A stretch of 64,000 nucleotides of DNA from Bifidobacterium xylocopae. Lineage in GTDB: Bacteria > Actinomycetota > Actinomycetes > Actinomycetales > Bifidobacteriaceae. The stretch spans positions 20,204 to 84,203 of the forward strand of contig NZ_PDCH01000008.1 of assembly GCF_003315615.1 (NCBI RefSeq). Reading direction: 5' to 3'. Of the stretch, positions 27,536-36,981 are shown one piece after another (positions within the stretch are counted from its first letter, which is position 1; each line of letters opens with the position of its first letter). The position numbers and the translations under genes were made by a program. Under the pieces are notes generated by a model. It ran no database searches and had not been told where the DNA came from. It saw nothing but the letters and a program-made list of their open reading frames with translations.

Positions 27536-27572
27536 AGGGCCGGCGGCGCCGACAATGCGCGCCGCCGGCCCT
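27536..27572 (+). terminator. Hairpin terminator after the MFS exporter
   Basis: A perfect 14-bp stem AGGGCCGGCGGCGC / GCGCCGCCGGCCCT, 27 bases after the stop. It has only two T after it. Confidence 0.75.
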
Positions 27573-27669
27573 TGGCTCCCGAACCCACTGCCCCCGGACC
27601 GATGAACCGACATGCCGCAACGGACCTGCCCCTCCCCCGGCAGCATACAGTCCCGGACTGCGTCAGACC

Positions 27670-28500
27670 TCAGCCGCTGGGCACCGGCTGACCCGGGCAG
27701 GAATGCAGGACCGCCAGCATGGCGTCCTTCTCCCGGCCGGTCACGCTCAACCCATACTTGGCCTTGACACCGATCTGCCGGGCCACATAATCACAGTGGT
27801 ATTCGGCCCGGGGCGGCAACCAGTAATCCGCCGAGGCCGAACCCTTCTCCTGGTTGGAAGGCCCATCCACGGCCAGCAGATTGTATGGGTCGTTACCCAG
27901 TCGGTAGCGTCGGGCCTGGTCCCAGTCGGCGGCTCCGGAGCGCCAGGCGTTCTCCAAGGCCACGACATGGTCGATCTGCACGGCCGAGCTGGTCCTGACC
28001 CCCCGGGTGAAGGGGATGGTCCTGCCCGTGTAGGGGTCCTGCAGGGTCCCACTGGCCACCTTGCAGCCGCCTTGAGTGGTGTACCGCACGTTTTTCAGGT
28101 CCCTGGCCAGGACATCCTCACGGATGTTGCAGCCGTCCCCGTCGTCATCGGTCTGTTTGAATCCGAAGGAATCCCGGTTGTAGTGACGGTGGACCCTGGG
28201 CCGGTCGACCACGGGCAGGGAGCCCAAGGTCTGCGCGGCATCGCCGGTGGCGGTGTAACCGCCGGTCATCCTGGAAACCTGCGGGCTCAACCGGGGCAGG
28301 ACCAGACCGACGGTGATGCCGACGACGACCGCCAGGACCAGGGCGATCAGGAGCCGCTCGGTCAGGCTGGATGAGCGGAAGCGCACCGAACCGTGCGACG
28401 GCCTGCTCCACGGGCCCTGTCCGGCACTCCCCCATGCCCCGTATCCCTTCCTGCGTCTGCGCGGGCGATTCGGCCCGTCTGGCCCCATGTATCCACCCAT
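27670..28500 (-). CDS. Membrane-anchored HNH nuclease (DUF1524 type)
   Basis: 276 residues. A basic cytoplasmic N-terminus precedes one membrane helix (about 50-70, LLIALVLAVVVGITVGLVL), and an extracellular DUF1524/HNH domain follows. The catalytic core is visible as QIDHVVALENAWRSG with downstream LLAVDGPSNQEKGSASADYW. Extracellular nucleases of this group degrade DNA outside the cell, for nutrition or defence. The ATG at 28500 directly follows the aldo/keto reductase stop (28502), so the two are probably coupled. A second ATG at 28488 has a better ribosome site. Confidence 0.85.
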   Translation of the reverse strand: MGGYMGPDGPNRPRRRRKGYGAWGSAGQGPWSRPSHGSVRFRSSSLTERLLIALVLAVVVGITVGLVLPRLSPQVSRMTGGYTATGDAAQTLGSLPVVDRPRVHRHYNRDSFGFKQTDDDGDGCNIREDVLARDLKNVRYTTQGGCKVASGTLQDPYTGRTIPFTRGVRTSSAVQIDHVVALENAWRSGAADWDQARRYRLGNDPYNLLAVDGPSNQEKGSASADYWLPPRAEYHCDYVARQIGVKAKYGLSVTGREKDAMLAVLHSCPGQPVPSG

Positions 28501-28501
28501 G

Positions 28502-29350
28502 TCAGGCGTAGGTGAAGGTCATGGGATCATGCCCGGCACGGATGGGGCCGTCCAGGGCGTCGATCGCCTCATGCTCGTCGGCTCCCAGACGGAAGGAGAA
28601 AAGGTCAAGGTTCTCCTCCTGCCGCCGGCGGTGGACCGACTTGGGGATGATGATCGTGCCATTCTCGATATGCCAGCGCAGGATGACCTGGGCCGGGCTG
28701 ACGCCATGGGACCTGGCGATACGCCCGATCACGCCGTCGCCCGCCTCCAGATCGGCCCCTCGGGCCAGAGGTGAGTATGCCTCCACGGCGATTCCGCGCT
28801 CCTTGCAATACGCGACCGTGTCACGCTGCTGCCATGAGGGATGCAGCTCGATCTGGTCCACGCTCGGGTATTCTCCGGTCTCGGCATGCAGCCGTTCCAG
28901 ATGATCCGGCAGGAAGTTGCACACCCCCAGCGTGCGCACACGCCCCTCCCCCCGCAGGCGGTCGAAGGCCCGCCAGGTCCGGTCGGCCCGCCAGTCGAAG
29001 GGCGTGGGCCAGTGAATCATATACATGTCCACGTAATCGGTGCCCAGCGCACCGATCTGCCGGTCGAAGGCCCTCAGGGTCGAATCGTACCCCTGCTCGG
29101 AATCCTTGAGTTTGGTGGTCAGCCACAGATCCTTGCGTCTGTCGCCATCGGCGTATCCAGCCCGGACCAGCCCCCGGCCCACGCCGGCCTCGTTGCCGTA
29201 GCCGGCCGCGGTGTCGATGTGCCGGTAACCGACGGCCAGGGCCGATTCGACCACACCGTCCGTCCGCTCGTCCTCCACCCTCAGGACGCCCAGGCCCACC
29301 TGTGGGATCACCATCCCGTCGTTCAACCCGATGCCCGGCACCTGCCCCAT
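28502..29350 (-). CDS. Aldo/keto reductase (2,5-diketo-D-gluconate reductase-like)
   Basis: A 282-residue TIM-barrel NADPH-dependent carbonyl reductase. The catalytic tetrad is recognisable: Asp in HIDTAAGYGNE with Tyr, Lys in LTTKLKD, and His in MIHWPTP. The family C-terminal NADP motif IIPKSVHRRRQEEN is present. The ATG at 29350 follows AAGGAGAG. The substrate is not determinable. The HNH nuclease gene follows directly. Confidence 0.9.
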   Translation of the reverse strand: MGQVPGIGLNDGMVIPQVGLGVLRVEDERTDGVVESALAVGYRHIDTAAGYGNEAGVGRGLVRAGYADGDRRKDLWLTTKLKDSEQGYDSTLRAFDRQIGALGTDYVDMYMIHWPTPFDWRADRTWRAFDRLRGEGRVRTLGVCNFLPDHLERLHAETGEYPSVDQIELHPSWQQRDTVAYCKERGIAVEAYSPLARGADLEAGDGVIGRIARSHGVSPAQVILRWHIENGTIIIPKSVHRRRQEENLDLFSFRLGADEHEAIDALDGPIRAGHDPMTFTYA

Positions 29351-29485
29351 GCTCGCTCTCTCCTTAGTCCCGCGCCCCAGGCGTGGTTCGTCATCCGCTC
29401 GTCGTCAGGACCACTCTAGTAGGACCTGCGACCCGACCGGCACCGGTCAGGACATGTGGTCGAATGTGCCAGGACGGGGGACGAC

Positions 29486-29524
29486 GGAGGGCCGGCCGTC
29501 GCGAAGCGCGGCGGCCGGCCCTCC
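29486..29524 (-). terminator. Hairpin terminator of the arabinose operon
   Basis: A perfect 12-bp stem GGAGGGCCGGCC / GGCCGGCCCTCC lies 17 bases beyond the araA stop. It marks the end of araB-araD-araA. Confidence 0.75.
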
Positions 29525-29540
29525 TGCCGGTCCCTCCGGA

Positions 29541-31058
29541 TCAGTGGCGATCATTCAGCCGACGGTAGATCTCCTCCATCTTCAGGTCCTTCTCGAAGCG
29601 GGCGGGCTCGGTGGATCCGTCGATCACCGCCAGTTCGACGCCTGCGATACGGGCGAAGTCCTCCCAAGCCTCGCGGCCCACAGAAGTGGTCATGCAGGTG
29701 TGATGGGCGGCGCCCGAACGCAGCCAGCATTCGGCGGACACCTTCAGGCTCGGCTGCGGCTTCCACAGGGCGCGGGCGGTCGGCAGCACCTTGAGGGATC
29801 CATCGGGCTCGACCACGTCGACCACATTCATGACCAGACGGAAGCGCTCACGCATGTCGGCCATGGAGACCACGACCGCGTCCTTGTGCGGGGCCACGGA
29901 GAAGACCAGGCGAACCGGATCGGACTTGCCGCCGATGCCCAGCGGGTGGATCTCCAGCTTGGGCTTGGCCATGAAGCCCACAGCCGGTGAGACCTCGAGC
30001 ATGTGCGAACCCATGATCTCCTCATGGCCGGGTACGAAGTTATAGGAATAGTCCTCCATCAGGGAAGCCCCGCCCTGCAGACCGGCGCCCATGACCGAGC
30101 CGATGCGCACCAGCATGGCGGTCTTCCAGTCCCCCTCGGCCGAGAAGCCGTATCCATGCTCGGAGGGCAGACGCTGGGCTCCCACGCCCGGCAGTTGGCT
30201 GAGCCTGCCCAGGTCCTCGAAGTTGTCGACCGCGGCTGTGGCCCCATAGTCCTCCATCATGTTGACCATGCCGGCCTCTTCCCTGGCGGCGGTGAAGAGC
30301 TCGTCATAGCGGGCGTCCAGGAGCTCGGGGGCCACGTCGTACTTGGCCTTGTAGTCCTCGATCAGCGCCTTGACCTGGTCATCCTTGACCTTGTCCACAT
30401 AGGAGACCAGCTCGTTGACGGCCCAGGTGTTGACCTGACTGCCGAACACACGCTCCGCCTCCGTCTTGTCGCCTTCGGTGACAGCCACATTGCGCATGTT
30501 GTCGCCCCAGCGCATCACGCGCATGGTCTGAGCCGCGTCCCATCCTGCGCAGGCGCGCGCCCATGTGCCGATGCGTTCGGCCACCTCGGGATCCGTATAG
30601 TGGCCGACCACGATCTTGCGCGGGATACCCAGGCGGGACAGGATGTAGCCGAACTCGCGGTCACCGTGGGCCGACTGGTTCAGGTTCATGAAGTCCATGT
30701 CGATGGTGTCCCAGGGGATCTCGAAATGGTGCTGGGTGTTCAGCTGAAGCAGGGGCTTGGTCAGCACTTCCAGCCCACGAATCCACATCTTGGCCGGTGA
30801 GAAGGTGTGCATCCATGCCACCACGCCGATGCAGGCCGGGTCCGCCGAAGCCTCGGTCATGAACCGCTTGATGCCGTCGGAGGACTTGAGGGTGGGCTTC
30901 AGGACCAGCTTGACCGGGATCCTGCCCGTCCTGTTGAGTGCGTCGGCGATTGCCGTGGACTGCTCAGCCACCTGGCGTAGGGCATCCTCGCCGTAGAGGT
31001 CCTGCGAACCGACGCCGAACCAGATCTCCTTGCCTTCGAAGGGGTCCTTCATACTCAT
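29541..31058 (-). CDS. araA: L-arabinose isomerase
   Basis: A 505-residue cytosolic enzyme converting L-arabinose to L-ribulose with Mn2+. Full-length family similarity starts at IWFGVGSQDLYGE and includes the active-site regions WMHTFSPAKMWIRG and GHEEIMGSHMLEVSP. It is the last gene of the operon, 54 bases after araD, with ribosome site AAGGAAG before the ATG at 31058. Arabinose would then pass to araB and araD and enter the pentose phosphate / bifid shunt as xylulose 5-phosphate. Confidence 0.97.
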   Translation of the reverse strand: MSMKDPFEGKEIWFGVGSQDLYGEDALRQVAEQSTAIADALNRTGRIPVKLVLKPTLKSSDGIKRFMTEASADPACIGVVAWMHTFSPAKMWIRGLEVLTKPLLQLNTQHHFEIPWDTIDMDFMNLNQSAHGDREFGYILSRLGIPRKIVVGHYTDPEVAERIGTWARACAGWDAAQTMRVMRWGDNMRNVAVTEGDKTEAERVFGSQVNTWAVNELVSYVDKVKDDQVKALIEDYKAKYDVAPELLDARYDELFTAAREEAGMVNMMEDYGATAAVDNFEDLGRLSQLPGVGAQRLPSEHGYGFSAEGDWKTAMLVRIGSVMGAGLQGGASLMEDYSYNFVPGHEEIMGSHMLEVSPAVGFMAKPKLEIHPLGIGGKSDPVRLVFSVAPHKDAVVVSMADMRERFRLVMNVVDVVEPDGSLKVLPTARALWKPQPSLKVSAECWLRSGAAHHTCMTTSVGREAWEDFARIAGVELAVIDGSTEPARFEKDLKMEEIYRRLNDRH

Positions 31059-31112
31059 AATGTACTTCCTTTGCTTGCTTGCTGCTGCTGGAAATGGTTC
31101 GAAACGCCAGGC

Positions 31113-31805
31113 TCAGTGCTGACCGTAGACGTTCTGGTAGCGGTCGTTGAGCTTGGCGATGTCGGCCGGATCGATCTCGATGATGTCCCCCAGTTGGGAT
31201 GCCGCCCACATGGTATGCGCCACCTCCTCCGTCATGGCGGCCGCCTTGACCGCCGCCTCCGCGTCCCGACCGATGGTGAAGGGGCCATGGTTCTGCATCA
31301 GGACCGCCGGCGAGTGGGGGTACTGCTTGAGGGTATCGACCACACCCTTGCCGATCTCCTCGGAACCGATCAGGCGGAAGGGCCCCACAGGGACCGGACC
31401 ACCGAACTCATCACCCATCATGGTCAGGCCGCAGGGGATGTTCCTGCCGGTCGCGGCCCAAGCCGTCGCATACGTGGAGTGGGTGTGCACGACACCGTAC
31501 ACGTCGGGCATGTGCCGGTAAATATAGGCATGGGAGGCGGTGTCGGAACTGGGAGCCTCCGCTCCGTCGACCACGTTGCCCTCCAGGTCGGTGACCACCA
31601 TGGACCGGGGGGTCAGGTATTCGTAACGCACGCCCGAAGGCTTGATCACCATCAGGTCGGCGGTGTGCAGACGCTGGGAGACGTTACCGGCGGTCCAGAC
31701 CACCAGATTCCACTTGATCAGCTGCTCATGCAGGCTGGCCACCTGCTCGCGCACCTGCTTGACCTCGGCCCGCACCTCCGGCGAGAAATCAGCCAATGTA
31801 GCCAT
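31113..31805 (-). CDS. araD: L-ribulose-5-phosphate 4-epimerase
   Basis: A 230-residue class II aldolase-fold enzyme converting L-ribulose 5-phosphate to D-xylulose 5-phosphate. Zinc-binding His pairs are visible in VVHTHSTYA and the later LMQNHGPFTIG segment. The ATG at 31805 follows AGGAG; an upstream in-frame codon is unsupported. It lies between araB (87-base gap) and araA. Confidence 0.96.
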   Translation of the reverse strand: MATLADFSPEVRAEVKQVREQVASLHEQLIKWNLVVWTAGNVSQRLHTADLMVIKPSGVRYEYLTPRSMVVTDLEGNVVDGAEAPSSDTASHAYIYRHMPDVYGVVHTHSTYATAWAATGRNIPCGLTMMGDEFGGPVPVGPFRLIGSEEIGKGVVDTLKQYPHSPAVLMQNHGPFTIGRDAEAAVKAAAMTEEVAHTMWAASQLGDIIEIDPADIAKLNDRYQNVYGQH

Positions 31806-31892
31806 GACAACTCCTATCCGTATTGATGTCAACTGCACAACGTGTTTCGCAACCGATCCGGGCGACGCATCAGCCCGTGGGGGCTGCGGTGA

Positions 31893-33521
31893 TCAGGATT
31901 GCAGGGGTATGGCCCCGATCGCGGCCCGCTCAATGGGCAGACCCCGCCGCCAGCGGCGGAAGAAGGTCTCGAAGCCCTCCACATCCCTCCCATCGGGCTG
32001 TTCGGTCGTGGATTCGACGGCCGCGAAGACCCGTTGGTCCAGGTAGTCCGCCAGACCCAGTTCGGCGTGGCCCAGGTAGTCGGCCAGAACGGCCATTCCC
32101 CAGGCCCCGCCCTCCGCTGCGGTGGACATGACCTTGATCGGGGCGTCGAACGCGGCGGCCAGGATCTTCTGCGCCACCTTGGGAGTGGTGAACACACCGC
32201 CGTGGCCCACCAGGGAGTCCACCTGCACGCCTTCGTCCTTGGTCATCACGTCCATGCCGATCTTGACCGGCGAGAAGGCGGAGAGCAGCTGGGCGCGCAT
32301 GAAATTGCCCAATCCCATCCGGCTCTCCGGACCGCGCGCGAAGACCGGACGGCCTTCGTCCAGGCCGGCCAGGAACTCTCCCGAGTAGAAGCAGTAGTTG
32401 ATCAGCCCGCCGGCATCCGGCTCGCCTTGCAAGGCCGCACGGAAGAGGGTGCCGTACAGGTCATCTGCGCCGATGCTGAATCCGGCGGCCTTGGCGAAGT
32501 CTGCGAAGACCTTGGCCCAGGCGTTCAGGTCCGAGGTGAAGTTGTTGGCATGGCTCATGCCGGCCGGGTCGCCGGCAGGGGTGGTGACCGGATCGACCTC
32601 CGGGTGCAGAGCCTTCAGCCGCCGCTCCAGCACCACCATGGCGAAGATCGAGGTACCGGCGGAGACATTGCCGGTGCGGGGCCGCACGGCGTTGGTCGCC
32701 ACCATGCCGGTGCCCGCATCCCCTTCGGGAGGGGCCAGCGGACAGCCTGCCTCCAAGGTGCCTGTCGGGTCCAGGAGCCGGGCTCCCTCTGTGGTCAGAG
32801 AGCCAGCGTCCTGGCCGGCCACCATGGGCTTGGGCAGCAGATCGGCGATGTCCCAAGGCTGGGCGGCCACCTCGGGCAGGCCCCGGAACAGGTCCAGCAT
32901 GCCCTGGTCGAAGACGCGCTTATCGGAGTCGATGGGGAACATGCCGGAGGCGTCGCCGATGCCGATGACCTTTTCGCCGGTCAGCCGCCAGTGCACGTAG
33001 CCGGCAAGGGTGGTGAAGAAGGCCACATGCGGCACGTGCGGCTCCCCGTCCAGGATGGCCTGGTAGAGATGGGCGATCGACCAACGTTCCGGGATGTTGA
33101 AGCCGAAGAGCTCGGAGAGTTCGCGATGGGCACGGCCGGTGTTGGTGTTGCGCCAGGTGCGGAAGGGCACCAGGAGCTCACCTGCAGCATCGAAGGCCAG
33201 GTAGCCGTGCATCATCGCGGAGAAGCCCATCGCGCCGATTCTTGCCAGGCCGCAGCCGTAGCGATCCCTGACATCTGCGGCCAGTGCGCCATAGGCGGCT
33301 TGCAGTCCCCGCCAGACATCCTCCAGGGGGTATGTCCAGAGGCCATCCACCAGCTGGTTCTCCCAGCCGTAATCACCGGAGGCCAGGGTCCTGCAGTTTT
33401 CATCGATCAGGACGGCCTTGATGCGGGTGGAGCCGAACTCGATTCCCAGACGGGTGCGCCCCTCTTCGATGGCCCCTGCCGCTTCGTCCCGCGTGGGTTC
33501 CTGTGCAATCGGATTGACCAT
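31893..33521 (-). CDS. araB: Ribulokinase (FGGY carbohydrate kinase)
   Basis: A 542-residue kinase that phosphorylates L-ribulose. It shows the FGGY N-terminus LGIEFGSTRIKAVL, the domain-linking GNVSAGTSIFAMVV region and the C-terminal VGHGGVFTTPKVAQ. It is the first gene of the araBDA operon, with AAGGAG before the ATG at 33521. A promoter, a perfect 14-bp palindrome and a second AACCGGTT element lie in the 147 bases separating it from the LacI-type gene. Confidence 0.96.
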   Translation of the reverse strand: MVNPIAQEPTRDEAAGAIEEGRTRLGIEFGSTRIKAVLIDENCRTLASGDYGWENQLVDGLWTYPLEDVWRGLQAAYGALAADVRDRYGCGLARIGAMGFSAMMHGYLAFDAAGELLVPFRTWRNTNTGRAHRELSELFGFNIPERWSIAHLYQAILDGEPHVPHVAFFTTLAGYVHWRLTGEKVIGIGDASGMFPIDSDKRVFDQGMLDLFRGLPEVAAQPWDIADLLPKPMVAGQDAGSLTTEGARLLDPTGTLEAGCPLAPPEGDAGTGMVATNAVRPRTGNVSAGTSIFAMVVLERRLKALHPEVDPVTTPAGDPAGMSHANNFTSDLNAWAKVFADFAKAAGFSIGADDLYGTLFRAALQGEPDAGGLINYCFYSGEFLAGLDEGRPVFARGPESRMGLGNFMRAQLLSAFSPVKIGMDVMTKDEGVQVDSLVGHGGVFTTPKVAQKILAAAFDAPIKVMSTAAEGGAWGMAVLADYLGHAELGLADYLDQRVFAAVESTTEQPDGRDVEGFETFFRRWRRGLPIERAAIGAIPLQS

Positions 33522-33534
33522 TGGTGGACTCCTT

Positions 33535-33548
33535 TGTAACCGGTTCAC
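33535..33548. promoter_or_regulatory. Second operator-like palindrome before araB
   Basis: TGTAACCGGTTCAC, with a perfect AACCGGTT core and a central CG as in LacI-family operators, adjoins the araB ribosome site. A similar core lies upstream of pgi at 39053. Binding is inferred. Confidence 0.45.
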
Positions 33549-33600
33549 GCCCCCCGCCGGCCTCCTGGAACCGCTCCCGGACCTGTTGGAAACACGCGAT

Positions 33601-33614
33601 TGTGAGCGCTCACA
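33601..33614. promoter_or_regulatory. LacI-family operator of the arabinose operon
   Basis: TGTGAGCGCTCACA is a perfect 14-bp palindrome with a central CG. On the minus strand it begins 11 bases after the -10 box, covering the expected transcription start, which suits repression by blocking initiation or early elongation. Confidence 0.8.
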
Positions 33615-33625
33615 TTGCTGACTTG

Positions 33626-33654
33626 ATTATAACCCCATATACGGGTGCGGGCAA
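33626..33654 (-). promoter_or_regulatory. Promoter of araBDA
   Basis: On the minus strand: -35 TTGCCC (33654-33649), a 17-base spacer, and -10 TATAAT (33631-33626). The spacing is ideal and the promoter lies between the lacI-type stop and araB. Confidence 0.8.
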
Positions 33655-33668
33655 GCCGCGGACGGGCG

Positions 33669-34781
33669 CTACAGGTGGCGGACGGCGTGACCCAGGGACG
33701 AGCGCAGGACCAGATCGGCCTTGATCAGCCCTACCCCGTGCCGGTTGACCGGGAATTCAGCCGGCTGCCCCTGGTCGGTCAGGGCCAGGACCTGGCGCAT
33801 GGTGGCCGCGCCCAAGTCCTCGAACCGCGGGTGGACCGTGGTCAGGGGCGGCAGCATGTTGTCCACCGACGGCATATCGTCGAACCCCACCAGGGAGATG
33901 TCATGCGGGATGCGAAGGCCATGCTCGTGCAAGGCCCGGGCGGCGCCCACGGCCTGGTTGTCGTCGGCCGTGACCACGACCGAGGGCAGGGCGGCGCCGC
34001 TCATCCCCCGCTCATCGATCAGGTGGTTCATCAGGGCGTAGGACTCCCGGGCCTGCCAGGAACGGGTGTGGACCACAGCGGTGCGTATCCGATGGTGCAG
34101 GGCTGCGGCGCGCCAGGAATCCAGGCGGGTCGCGGCATCCCGCCACTCGGCCGGACCGGCTATGTACAAGGCGGTGCGATGGCCACGCGAAACCAGGAGC
34201 CTGGCCACATCCTGCACCGCGCCCCACTGGTCGATGCCGGTGAGGGCGATCCTGCTGGAACGCCGGGACAGGCCCGGCGCCTCGTCCGCCCGCACAGCAC
34301 CGTGGGTGGAGGTGACCACCACCCTGGGCTGGCTCACCTGCGCCCTGCAAGCTGCCTCGAACATGGCATCGGTGGGGGTCAGGAATATGAATGCGTCCAC
34401 GTTCTGCTGCAGGAACCCTTCGCACATGGCCTCGAAGTCGGTCTGCGTGCAATGGGCCTCGTCCACCATCATCACCGACATGAACAACCCGTGCTCCCTG
34501 GCGATCGACTCGATGGAGGTGATCGACGAGACCGGGCCGAAATGGTCCACACCGCCGGCGATCAGGCCGATTGTGCGTGAGCGGGCGGAGGCAAGGGCGC
34601 GGGCCGAGTTGCTCGGCCGGTAGCCCAACTGTCCAATAGCGGCCTGGACCTTGGCACGGGTCCGGGCGGAGACGTCAGGCGAATGGTTGATGACCCGGGA
34701 TACGGTCTGGTGGGAGACCCCGGCCAGCTGCGCCACCTGGAAGATGGACGGGCGGTTGCTGCCCTTCCTGGTCGTCGCCAT
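33669..34781 (-). CDS. LacI-family transcriptional repressor of arabinose genes
   Basis: A 370-residue repressor. The N-terminal helix-turn-helix is textbook (SIFQVAQLAGVSHQTVSRVI) with the hinge RPSNSARALAS, followed by a periplasmic-binding-protein-like effector domain. It reads towards araBDA, with a promoter and operator palindrome in the 147-base gap, so it probably controls that operon. The effector is likely arabinose or a phosphorylated product; this is inference. Bifidobacterial arabinose genes are known to be under LacI-type regulators. The ATG at 34781 follows AAAGGAGG. Confidence 0.92.
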   Translation of the reverse strand: MATTRKGSNRPSIFQVAQLAGVSHQTVSRVINHSPDVSARTRAKVQAAIGQLGYRPSNSARALASARSRTIGLIAGGVDHFGPVSSITSIESIAREHGLFMSVMMVDEAHCTQTDFEAMCEGFLQQNVDAFIFLTPTDAMFEAACRAQVSQPRVVVTSTHGAVRADEAPGLSRRSSRIALTGIDQWGAVQDVARLLVSRGHRTALYIAGPAEWRDAATRLDSWRAAALHHRIRTAVVHTRSWQARESYALMNHLIDERGMSGAALPSVVVTADDNQAVGAARALHEHGLRIPHDISLVGFDDMPSVDNMLPPLTTVHPRFEDLGAATMRQVLALTDQGQPAEFPVNRHGVGLIKADLVLRSSLGHAVRHL

Positions 34782-34868
34782 ATCCCGGCCTCCTTTGCGC
34801 TGACCGCCCAAAGCGGCCCTTCCGAGCTTACTACCCCTTCCGGTGGCGCACCCAAAAGCCTCCGCCCC

Positions 34869-35588
34869 TCAGGCCAGGTGCCAGGACAGACGGTGGTAGG
34901 CGGTGGGGCCCAGGCGGGCGATGGCCTCCTGATGGGCGCGCGAACCATACCCCTTGTTCCGCTCCCAGCCATAAGGCGCGTATTCGGGGTGGCCCTGCGC
35001 CAGTTCCACCATGAGCCGGTCCCGGGTCACCTTGGCGATGACCGAGGCGCAGGCGACGCTGGCGCAGGAGGCGTCGGCCTTGACCTTGGTCGTCACACCC
35101 GGGTACAGGGGCAGCGACGGGGCGTCCAGGGTGCCCATGGCCTTGCCGATATAGTCATAGGGGCCATCGAGGATGGCGGCGATACGGGGGGCATCCACAC
35201 CCCCGTCTGCGAGCGGCCGGCCGGCAGCCTCGAGCTGTCCTTCCACATGCTCCAAGGCCCGCAGTGCCGCCAGGCCTAGGGCATGCATGATCCCCCACTG
35301 GTCGATTTCCTGGTTGCTGGCCGAACCTACGGCCCAGGACGCCGCCCAGCCTTCCAGGGACTGGACCATGCCCTCGCGGGCCGCCGGGGTCAGCAACTTG
35401 GAGTCGGCCAGCCCCTCCGGGACCACGAGCTCAGCCAGATGGTCCGACCTGAGGGCCACTGCCCCGACCATGACCGGACCGGCCAGGGCCCCACGGCCCA
35501 CCTCGTCCAAGCCGACCACCCATTCGGCACCCTGCCGGGCCAAGGCGGCCTCGACATCCAGGCTGGGAGGCTTCCTGCGGGCCTTCAT
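34869..35588 (-). CDS. rnhB: Ribonuclease HII
   Basis: A 239-residue enzyme that nicks RNA-DNA hybrids and removes single ribonucleotides from DNA. The signature VGLDEVGRGALAGPVMVGAV carries two catalytic acidic residues, and ASCASVACASVIAKVTRDRLM completes the site. It overlaps the lepB stop by four bases. Confidence 0.95.
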   Translation of the reverse strand: MKARRKPPSLDVEAALARQGAEWVVGLDEVGRGALAGPVMVGAVALRSDHLAELVVPEGLADSKLLTPAAREGMVQSLEGWAASWAVGSASNQEIDQWGIMHALGLAALRALEHVEGQLEAAGRPLADGGVDAPRIAAILDGPYDYIGKAMGTLDAPSLPLYPGVTTKVKADASCASVACASVIAKVTRDRLMVELAQGHPEYAPYGWERNKGYGSRAHQEAIARLGPTAYHRLSWHLA

Positions 35589-36412
35589 CGCTCACCTCCG
35601 AACACACGCCCGGACGGTCCGTCCCCGCTCCCGATGTCCGGCACCGAAGCGAAGGGCCCATGGCCGTCGTCAAGCCGTCTGACATGCCCGACGGGCCAAC
35701 AGGTGAACACCGCCACGCCCGTCACATTGGCCACGGGCACCATACCGTCGGCACCATCACCGCGATGGTATCGGGAATCTGCTGAATTGGCGCGGTTGTC
35801 ACCCAAAACGAACAGGTGGCCGGCTGGGACGGCCACATCGAAGGCGAAGGCACTGGGCTCCGCACCAGGCTTGAGATAGGAGGATTCGTCGATGGGCGAG
35901 CCGTTGACCGTGATCGGATGCCCCCCACCCTCGCAGGCGACCCGATCGCCGGGCAGGCCGATCAGGCGTTTGATCAGGAAGTCGTCGCGCGAATCCGGGC
36001 CCGCTCCTTCCGAACCCAGCCAGCCGGCCGGATCACGGAAGACGATGATGTCACCGCGCCTGAGCCCGCCCCGGTTCAGGGTCAGATTCTGGGTGGTGAT
36101 CACCCGGTCGCTGACTGCGAGCGTGTTCTCCATGGAGCCGGACGGGATGGAGTACTGCCCCAGGAGGAAGATGCGCGTCCCCAGGACCAGCAGGATCGGC
36201 AGCAGGCAGGCCAGCAGCAGTTTGCGGACGACCTCGCCGAGTTCATGGCGTATCGAATCAGGCAGGACCAGGCGTGAGGCATGTCGTGGATGGAGTTCGA
36301 AGGCCTTGCGGACATCATCACCGGAACGCGGGGCAAGGACCGGGAGTTGAGGAGGGGGTGCCGGCCCGGCAGGCCGGGCACGGCGAATACGGCCGTCGCC
36401 TCTCCTGTCCAT
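35585..36412 (-). CDS. lepB: Signal peptidase I
   Basis: A 275-residue membrane-bound protease that removes signal peptides from secreted proteins. One helix (about 85-105, LLLACLLPILLVLGTRIFLLG) precedes the catalytic domain. The Ser is in SIPSGSMENTL, and the general-base Lys in DDFLIKRLIGLPGD; the box GDNRANSADSR is also intact. The ATG at 36412 follows TAGGAGGG. It would process the many secreted proteins in this window. Confidence 0.95.
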   Translation of the reverse strand: MDRRGDGRIRRARPAGPAPPPQLPVLAPRSGDDVRKAFELHPRHASRLVLPDSIRHELGEVVRKLLLACLLPILLVLGTRIFLLGQYSIPSGSMENTLAVSDRVITTQNLTLNRGGLRRGDIIVFRDPAGWLGSEGAGPDSRDDFLIKRLIGLPGDRVACEGGGHPITVNGSPIDESSYLKPGAEPSAFAFDVAVPAGHLFVLGDNRANSADSRYHRGDGADGMVPVANVTGVAVFTCWPVGHVRRLDDGHGPFASVPDIGSGDGPSGRVFGGER

Positions 36413-36508
36413 ATTCCCTCCTAAGAGCACGCAGGCGGGGAAAGTCGCAACCCCGCATCGACCGACCCCACCCGTGGGCGAACCGCCCTCTGGCAGCATA
36501 CAACAGGA

Positions 36509-36540
36509 AGGGCCCGAAAGCCTTGCGGCTTCCGGGCCTT
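36509..36540 (-). terminator. Terminator after rplS
   Basis: Imperfect hairpin GGCCCGAAAGCC / GGCTTCCGGGCC, about 70 bases beyond the rplS stop and upstream of lepB. Confidence 0.7.
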
Positions 36541-36609
36541 TCACAGGCTCCCTCTAGGAGCGACGGAACGGGCGGACCCGCCGGGGCACTCCCGGGGACC
36601 CGAACCGGC

Positions 36610-36981
36610 TCACTTGGCCTGGCCGGCCTTGGGCTCACGACGCTCGGGGATACGAGCGGCCTTGCCGCGCAGGTTGCGCAGGTAATAGAGCTTGGCGCGA
36701 CGGACACGACCATGGCGGGTGACCTTGATCGATTCGATCTGCGGGGAATGCAGGGGGAAGCGACGCTCCACACCGACTCCGAAGCTGATCTTGCGCACCA
36801 GGATCGTCTCACGAACGCCCTTGCCCGAACGGGCGATGACGATGCCGGTGAAGGTCTGGATTCGGGTGTGGTCACCCTCGCGGATGTTCACATTCACCTC
36901 GACGGTGTCGCCGGGGCGGAAGGAGGGAATCTCCTCCTCGCCCTTCATGTGCTTGGCGTCGAATTGCTCAATGGCGTTCAT
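36610..36981 (-). CDS. rplS: 50S ribosomal protein L19
   Basis: A 123-residue ribosomal protein at the 30S-50S interface. Family signature sequences include [40 protein letters not shown] and [10 protein letters not shown]. The ATG at 36981 has GGAGGTGG upstream; a GTG two codons earlier overlaps that site and is less likely. Confidence 0.97.
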   Translation of the reverse strand: MNAIEQFDAKHMKGEEEIPSFRPGDTVEVNVNIREGDHTRIQTFTGIVIARSGKGVRETILVRKISFGVGVERRFPLHSPQIESIKVTRHGRVRRAKLYYLRNLRGKAARIPERREPKAGQAK

